From Streptomyces coryli (lineage in GTDB: Bacteria > Actinomycetota > Actinomycetes > Streptomycetales > Streptomycetaceae), in contig NZ_JAAKZV010000003.1 in NCBI RefSeq assembly GCF_011044975.1, positions 1-64,000 of the forward strand: a stretch of 64,000 nucleotides of DNA. The letters run 5' to 3'. A program made the position numbers and the translations under genes. Every line of letters begins with the position of its first letter. Position 1 is the stretch's first letter. The notes under the pieces are model-generated. The model was not told the origin of the DNA. It made no database searches and was given only the letters and a program-made list of their open reading frames with translations. Of this stretch, positions 59,823 through 64,000 are shown piece by piece.

Positions 59823-60317
59823 TCAAGTCCGGGGCTGGGTGCGCTGCTCGGTACGGGGCTGCAGGGCCGAATAGCCGATCTGCGGAAGCAGGATCACGAT
59901 GACGAGCCCCACCGCCAGATTGATGAGCGCGGTGGCCCACTGGGTGGCCGGCTTCGCGTCCGTGGTGAAGGGCACGACGGCGAAGATCAGTGTCGTCAGT
60001 CCGATGATCCACGAGAAGAAGCCCAGCGGCTGCGGCGTGAGCGCGACCAGGATCTGCAGGATCAGGGTGGCGATGATCGCGGCGAGCGCGGCCGTGACCA
60101 CATAAGCGGTCGTGCTCGAGTCGCCGAACGCCCCCTCCGTATTGCGGGCGAGCAGCGCGACGTCGAACACTCCCCGGGCGATGAGCACGCCGACCAGCGC
60201 CACCAGTGCGGCGACCACGGCGGTGGCCAGGCCGCCTCCCCAGAGCCGGCCCGCGTCGACTGCGGGCTTCTCGGCCATGGCCGGTGGTGGGCCCTGCTGG
60301 TTCGTCGGTCCGTCCAT
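59823..60317 (-). CDS. DUF6069 family membrane protein
   Basis: A 164-residue protein with four membrane spans: LATAVVAALVALVGVLIARG, YVVTAALAAIIATLILQIL, FFSWIIGLTTLIFAVVPF and ATALINLAVGLVIVILLPQ (cores). The 'VFDVALL' and 'GAFGDSSTTAY' segments are typical of DUF6069. Function unknown. First gene of the DUF6069-repeat protein-RDD operon. A one-mismatch copy of the TCACCC-N5-GGGTGA motif lies 67 bases upstream, at the end of the brkB-like gene. Confidence 0.85.
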   Translation of the reverse strand: MDGPTNQQGPPPAMAEKPAVDAGRLWGGGLATAVVAALVALVGVLIARGVFDVALLARNTEGAFGDSSTTAYVVTAALAAIIATLILQILVALTPQPLGFFSWIIGLTTLIFAVVPFTTDAKPATQWATALINLAVGLVIVILLPQIGYSALQPRTEQRTQPRT

Positions 60318-60383
60318 CGTGGACTTCCTCTCACGGGGGGTGGTGGTATCCCGCGATGGTGCTGCGCCCGCGCCGGGTCCACC

Positions 60384-60400
60384 TCATCCGTCGTGGGTGA
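60384..60400. promoter_or_regulatory. Conserved inverted repeat, site 4 (one mismatch)
   Basis: On the plus strand TCATCC, GTCGT, GGGTGA. It overlaps the last codons of the YihY/BrkB gene and is 67-83 bases upstream of the DUF6069 start, the same spacing as the perfect sites to their genes. Confidence 0.45.
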
Positions 60401-61349
60401 TATCGAAGGCGACGCTGACGCGCTGGCCGGGCAGTCGTTCCTGTTCCCGGGCCAGCAGGGTGAGCGCCTTCTCGTCGGCGGGGGTGGGTTCGTCGTGCCA
60501 GAGGCTGCGCGGACAGAGCCGGAAGGCCCGTACGGCCGATATCTCGCCGCTGAAGACCAGTGCCTGGCTGACGATGTACAGCAACGCGAAGATCCCGACG
60601 ACGGTCGCGAAGCTGCCGTAAACGGGCCCGGACCGGGCGATCAGCAAGGGCAGCAGCGAGGCGCTCACCTCCAGCGTGGCGGTCATCACGAGGGTGGCCG
60701 CCAGCGCCCCGTCCCAGATCTGGCGGACCGGGCGCGGCCTCGCGGTCAGGAGCTTGTGCGCCAGGACCAGGACGATAAAGATCACGGTGAAGGTGCCGAC
60801 GGCGCTGCCCAGCCGCTGCTTCCACGCCGGATGCAGCAACTCGCTGGACAGCGCCGCGAGTCCGGCCGCGATGAAGGCGCCGAGGAGCGTCACGAGCTGG
60901 GTGAGCAGCACCCGGCCGTACCGGCTCGGCAGGGCCGGGCGGTCGCGATACGGCACGGACCAGATCCGGTTGAGCGCGTTGGACCCGGCCAATACGCCAC
61001 CGGTGCCGGACCACAGCAGGCCGAGGCCGCCGACGAGCAAGGGGATGCCGCTCGGCGGGAGCTGGTGGAATGCCTGCTCCACGTCCGTTCGCAGCGAATG
61101 CGGTACAAGCTCGGTGACCAGGTCCTCGCGCAGGGCCGGATGCGCTCTGAGCACCTCGGTGAGGATGCCGACGGCGAACAGCAGCAGGGGGAAGAGGCTG
61201 AGGAAGCCGTAATACGTGAGGAGCGCCGCGAGTTTGCCCCCGTTGTCGTCGGAGTACTTCCGCAGCACCGCGTACGGAAAGCCGAGCGCCCGGTGGCGCT
61301 GCTGCACCCGGTCGACGCGGTGCCAGGTTCGGTCCAGGCGGTCAGGCAC
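60384..61349 (-). CDS. YihY/BrkB family inner-membrane protein
   Basis: A 321-residue membrane protein of the YihY/BrkB family with about six spans. Markers are LAALLTYYGFLSLFPLLLFA, GLGLLWSGTGGVLAGSNALN and the late span YIVSQALVFSGEISAVRAF. The family is implicated in envelope transport; earlier names as ribonuclease BN were in error. GTG 61349 is chosen for an eight-base overlap with the preceding gene; an ATG at 61406 is possible but lies 65 bases inside that gene. Confidence 0.87.
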   Translation of the reverse strand: MPDRLDRTWHRVDRVQQRHRALGFPYAVLRKYSDDNGGKLAALLTYYGFLSLFPLLLFAVGILTEVLRAHPALREDLVTELVPHSLRTDVEQAFHQLPPSGIPLLVGGLGLLWSGTGGVLAGSNALNRIWSVPYRDRPALPSRYGRVLLTQLVTLLGAFIAAGLAALSSELLHPAWKQRLGSAVGTFTVIFIVLVLAHKLLTARPRPVRQIWDGALAATLVMTATLEVSASLLPLLIARSGPVYGSFATVVGIFALLYIVSQALVFSGEISAVRAFRLCPRSLWHDEPTPADEKALTLLAREQERLPGQRVSVAFDITHDG

Positions 61350-61620
61350 GCCGTGTGCGCTGCCGCGCACCGGCTCCCCAGTGGCCGACGTCGAGCAGCA
61401 GGGCAATGGCCACCCAGGCCCATTCCCAGTCGGTCAGGCCGAGGCCCGACTGATGGAGGAGCACGTACACCAGGGTCCCCAAGGGGAAGAACAAGAAACC
61501 GAGCACTGGCCAGGCCCAGCTGCTGAAGGCGTCGTCGACCGCGTTCGGCCGGGCCATCCAGAAGATGAGCAGGGCGAGCCTCGGAAACAGTGCGGCGAAG
61601 AGCACGAACACACAGCCCAT
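61342..61620 (-). CDS. Small three-span membrane protein
   Basis: A 92-residue hydrophobic protein: VLFAALFPRLALLIFWM, then AFSSWAWPVLGFLFFPLGTL and a last span WAWVAIALLLDVGHW. I recognise no specific named family, although similar small proteins are common in actinobacteria. It lies 22 bases after the AI-2E-type gene and overlaps the BrkB-like gene by eight bases, so it is part of a three-gene operon. AGGAATCC-like sequence precedes the ATG. Confidence 0.75.
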   Translation of the reverse strand: MGCVFVLFAALFPRLALLIFWMARPNAVDDAFSSWAWPVLGFLFFPLGTLVYVLLHQSGLGLTDWEWAWVAIALLLDVGHWGAGARQRTRRA

Positions 61621-61642
61621 CGTGGATTCCTCCGGTCGCGCT

Positions 61643-62698
61643 TCAGGGTCGTTGAGGCGGGCTGTCGTGGCTGCTCGCCTGCCGGATCAGCCGTCGGATG
61701 TCCAGGACGATCGCGGTCAGCGGCGCGGCCATCATGACCCCGGCGACGCCGGCGAACACGCCGGCCGCGACCGTCGCGAGCAGCACCACGAGCGGGTGCA
61801 TGCGGAGTGCGGCGCCGAGGGCGAATGGCTGGATCATGTTCTGCAGGGCCCCGTTGGCCAGCAGCACGATCAGCAGCATCCAGATCGCCGTGGTGGTCCC
61901 GCCGGAGCCGAGCGCGAGGAGGACGGCGAAGGCACCGGACACGAGCGCCCCGATGTACGGGACGTAGGCCAGGATGAAGGTCAGCACGGCGATCGCCAGG
62001 ACGGACTCCACCTGGAGGATGAGCGCCCCCACGGCGGTCAGGACGGCGTTCACCAGGCCGATCAGGGTCATCCCTGCGAAGTAGCGGCGGACGAGCGCCG
62101 CCGAGCGGGTGACGGCCTGGTCGGCGAGCGGCGGCCGCAGCGGTATCACCTGGACGACCGTCTTCCGTACCGCTCCCGCGTCCTTGAGCAGGAAGAACAA
62201 CATGTACAGGCCCAGCGTGCAGCCGAGGACGAGCTGGAGCGTGGCGGCCGCGCCGTCGGCCAGCCCGCTGAGCATCGCCGAGAGCACGGTGGGCGCGGCC
62301 TTCTCGATGGCTTGGTGGACGTCCGTGGCCTGCTGCTCGCCGATGCCCAGATCGCCCGCGGTCTCGGCCAGGTTGGTGCCGGCCTCGTCCAGCATGGCGC
62401 CGATGTCGTCGGTCTGGTCGACCAGCCCGGCCACGAACACGATGGCGGAGAAGAGGAGGATGCCGATCACCAGCAGGCAGCCCAGCAGCGCGCCTGCCGC
62501 CCTGGGGACGCGCCGGGCCGCGAGCGCGTCCACGAGCGGCAGCAGCACGGTGGCGAGGGCGGCGGCGATGACCAACGGGAGCAGCAGCGGCCGGAGCACG
62601 GTCAGGATGAAGAGCACGAGGCCGCTCGCGGCCACCAGCCCGGTGAACATCCAGGCCGCGGTGCCCGCGGTGTTCAGACGGCCGGGTGCTCCACGCAT
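61643..62698 (-). CDS. AI-2E transporter family protein
   Basis: A 351-residue membrane protein with about eight spans. PLLLPLVIAAALATVLLPLV, ILAYVPYIGALVSGAFAV, and FALGAALRMHPLVVLLATVA are diagnostic of PF01594-type permeases. Members export small molecules or exchange Na+/H+; autoinducer export is proven for few. ATG 62698 (MRGAPGRLN) is used. A degenerate copy of the shared inverted repeat lies at 62735-62751, 37 bases upstream. Confidence 0.88.
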   Translation of the reverse strand: MRGAPGRLNTAGTAAWMFTGLVAASGLVLFILTVLRPLLLPLVIAAALATVLLPLVDALAARRVPRAAGALLGCLLVIGILLFSAIVFVAGLVDQTDDIGAMLDEAGTNLAETAGDLGIGEQQATDVHQAIEKAAPTVLSAMLSGLADGAAATLQLVLGCTLGLYMLFFLLKDAGAVRKTVVQVIPLRPPLADQAVTRSAALVRRYFAGMTLIGLVNAVLTAVGALILQVESVLAIAVLTFILAYVPYIGALVSGAFAVLLALGSGGTTTAIWMLLIVLLANGALQNMIQPFALGAALRMHPLVVLLATVAAGVFAGVAGVMMAAPLTAIVLDIRRLIRQASSHDSPPQRP

Positions 62699-62734
62699 GC
62701 CCGCCAGGATCCGTGGCCGCCGGTGCTCCCGGCA

Positions 62735-62751
62735 TCCTCCCTGACGGGTGA
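62735..62751. promoter_or_regulatory. Conserved inverted repeat, site 5 (one perfect half)
   Basis: TCCTCC, CTGAC, GGGTGA. One half-site is exact, the other has one mismatch to TCACCC at position three plus one at four. It stands in the 67-base gap before the AI-2E-type operon. Confidence 0.35.
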
Positions 62752-62765
62752 TAGCGGAGGGCCGG

Positions 62766-63317
62766 TCACTCCTCGGCGGCGCCGTCCGCCCGCCGGCGCA
62801 GGCCGCGCTTGACGGCATCGAGCACTATCTGGACGACCAGCCCGAGCACGACGAGGTTGCCCAGCATCTGCACCATGGTCAGGATGCGTGCCGGATCCGA
62901 GCGCGGAACGATGTCGCCGAAGCCGACGGTGGCGAACACGGTGATCGTGAAGTACAGCGCGTCCGTCCGGGACATGCGCTCGGAGAACGCGCTCGGATCG
63001 CTGTCACCCATCAGGAAATAGGCCGCGGCGAACAGCACCAGGAACGCGGGGACAGCCAGCGCGAGCGTCTCGATGGCGCGCAGCCGCGGATACGGGGACC
63101 GGCTGATCGCGCGCGTCTGCCACGCGATGATCCCGGCGAGCAGCAGCAGTCCACCGCCGAGCATGAGCGCGGTGCCGGCGGTGAACCGATCGGCCGACGG
63201 TGCCGCGAAGTAGAGGCCGAGGATGCAGGTGACGGTCAGCGCCGGGCGCAGTACCGCGCGCCGGAGCAGCCGGCGCCGGGATGCTCGCGGCAGGTCCTCG
63301 TACCGCGCCTCCGTCAT
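62766..63317 (-). CDS. Two-TM potassium channel family protein
   Basis: A 183-residue ion channel subunit. Two leading spans (ALTVTCILGLYFAAP; LMLGGGLLLLAGIIAW) precede a pore module: span AVPAFLVLFAAAYFL, pore helix TDALYFTITVF, selectivity filter ATVGFGDIVP, and span LGNLVVLGLVVQIVLDAV. The filter TVGFG indicates K+ selectivity. No RCK regulatory domain. ATG 63317 overlaps the stop of the upstream flippase-like gene (ATGA). Confidence 0.9.
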   Translation of the reverse strand: MTEARYEDLPRASRRRLLRRAVLRPALTVTCILGLYFAAPSADRFTAGTALMLGGGLLLLAGIIAWQTRAISRSPYPRLRAIETLALAVPAFLVLFAAAYFLMGDSDPSAFSERMSRTDALYFTITVFATVGFGDIVPRSDPARILTMVQMLGNLVVLGLVVQIVLDAVKRGLRRRADGAAEE

Positions 63318-64000
63318 GCCGCACCGCCGCTCTCCACCGACTTGGTGCGCCGCGCGTTCGCCGTGCGGCCGAGGTGCCGGGCCAGGATGGGCCAGCACAC
63401 CAGGCCGATGAGGATCGGGCCGAGGTAGGAGAACAGCCGGAAGACGAACACTCCGGCGACGATTTCGTTCTCGGCGGCGCCCTGCGAGGCGTACAGCAGG
63501 GCCGAGATGTACAGCGTTTCCGTCACGCCGATGCCGCCCGGAGTTATCTGGACAATAGTGGCAAGATGGACGATAGCGTACACCGCGAAGATCTCGATGG
63601 GCATGAGGAGGCCGCGCTCCGCGCTGACCGAGCGCAGCGCCACCAGCAGGATCAGGAATACGGTGAGCTCCTTGGCCACCACCACCGCGGTGAGGCGGCC
63701 CCAGTGGCGGCGGACCACGCTGAGCGCGTCGGTCCTGAGCCGGACGACTCCCGTGCCCACGTCCACGGACCCGGGCCGCTTCACGACCTCGAGCCCCCAT
63801 TTCACCGCCCGGTTGGCGATGGCCCCGGCCCGGTACGCGGTGTCCTCGCGGCGCATCACGAAGGTGATCAGGCCGAGTCCGAGGAGGGTGCCGACCAGGC
63901 CGATGAGGGTCAGCCAGAGCACCCGCGACGGGATCGAGTCCTGGAAGGCGAGCAGAGTGATCGCGATGCTGGGCAGCAGCATCAGAACGGCGCTGTTCCA
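63314..64000 (-). CDS. Lysylphosphatidylglycerol-synthase/flippase-like membrane protein (partial)
   Basis: C-terminal ~228 residues of a multi-span protein; the frame is open to the window edge, where WNSAVLMLLP precedes the first internal Met. Elements are VYAIVHLATIVQITPGGIGVT (20 shown) followed by a span ending GPILIGLVCWPILARHLG. The ITPGGIGVTE segment is the signature of LPG-synthase transmembrane/UPF0104 flippases, which move lipids or decaprenyl-linked sugars. The N-terminus is outside the window. Overlaps the K+-channel gene by four bases. Confidence 0.8.
   Translation of the reverse strand, partial: WNSAVLMLLPSIAITLLAFQDSIPSRVLWLTLIGLVGTLLGLGLITFVMRREDTAYRAGAIANRAVKWGLEVVKRPGSVDVGTGVVRLRTDALSVVRRHWGRLTAVVVAKELTVFLILLVALRSVSAERGLLMPIEIFAVYAIVHLATIVQITPGGIGVTETLYISALLYASQGAAENEIVAGVFVFRLFSYLGPILIGLVCWPILARHLGRTANARRTKSVESGGAA

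Noticed and set aside
61350-61406. Longer N-terminus for the BrkB-like protein
   Set aside because: Would overlap the preceding gene by 65 bases; GTG 61349 gives the usual short overlap.

Overview
The window is about 70 percent G+C, almost fully coding, with GTG starts, AGGAGG-type ribosome sites and ATGA/GTGA overlaps. The protein set (Rv1733c, DUF6325, DUF6069 and DUF2252 families, F420-type Ddn-like reductase, HATPase/STAS regulators, in-frame TTA codons) points to a Streptomyces or a close relative. It looks like a chromosomal accessory/arm region. I saw no rRNA, tRNA, CRISPR array, insertion sequence or phage module. No gap between genes exceeds 300 bases.

Layout. 0-5.9 kb: a GH20 hexosaminidase coupled to a GNAT-like acyltransferase, an AurF-type diiron oxygenase with its TetR regulator, a DUF488 protein and an alpha/beta hydrolase. 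6.1-11.0 kb: a shikimate catabolic operon (ShiA-type transporter, QsuD-type dehydrogenase, two-domain QsuB/QuiC-type 3-dehydroshikimate dehydratase, TetR) feeding protocatechuate. 11.0-13.3 kb: an atypical SDR and a P450. 13.3-21.6 kb: a minus-strand glycan operon (binding protein, two permeases, GH31 alpha-xylosidase, secreted GH3) under a LacI-type palindrome, consistent with xyloglucan or xylo-oligosaccharide use. 21.6-28.4 kb: B3/B4 and DoxX proteins, a large secreted GH78 alpha-L-rhamnosidase and a secreted DUF1593 protein.

28.6-38.4 kb: a tightly overlapped operon of TIM-barrel isomerase, split transketolase, FGGY kinase, DUF2291 protein, RbsA/C/B-type transporter and SorC-type regulator. 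This set matches the transketolase route for D-apiose, a branched plant cell-wall sugar, and sits beside rhamnosidase and xylosidase genes. Together these suggest a plant-polysaccharide/glycoside utilisation region.

38.4-52 kb: miscellaneous genes: Ddn-like reductase, TAT peptide plus peptidoglycan amidase, monocovalent flavoprotein, GMC oxidoreductase, esterase, a TetR/hydrolase pair, metalloprotease, an anti-sigma/anti-anti-sigma pair and a serine hydrolase. 52.4-64 kb: a block of little-known membrane and stress-type proteins. Three divergent promoter regions carry the same perfect inverted repeat TCACCC-N5-GGGTGA. Two degenerate copies precede two further minus-strand operons. A LuxR-type regulator with an early TTA (bldA) codon lies inside the block. 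I consider this shared motif, which implies an uncharacterised regulon, the most interesting observation, followed by the apiose-type operon.
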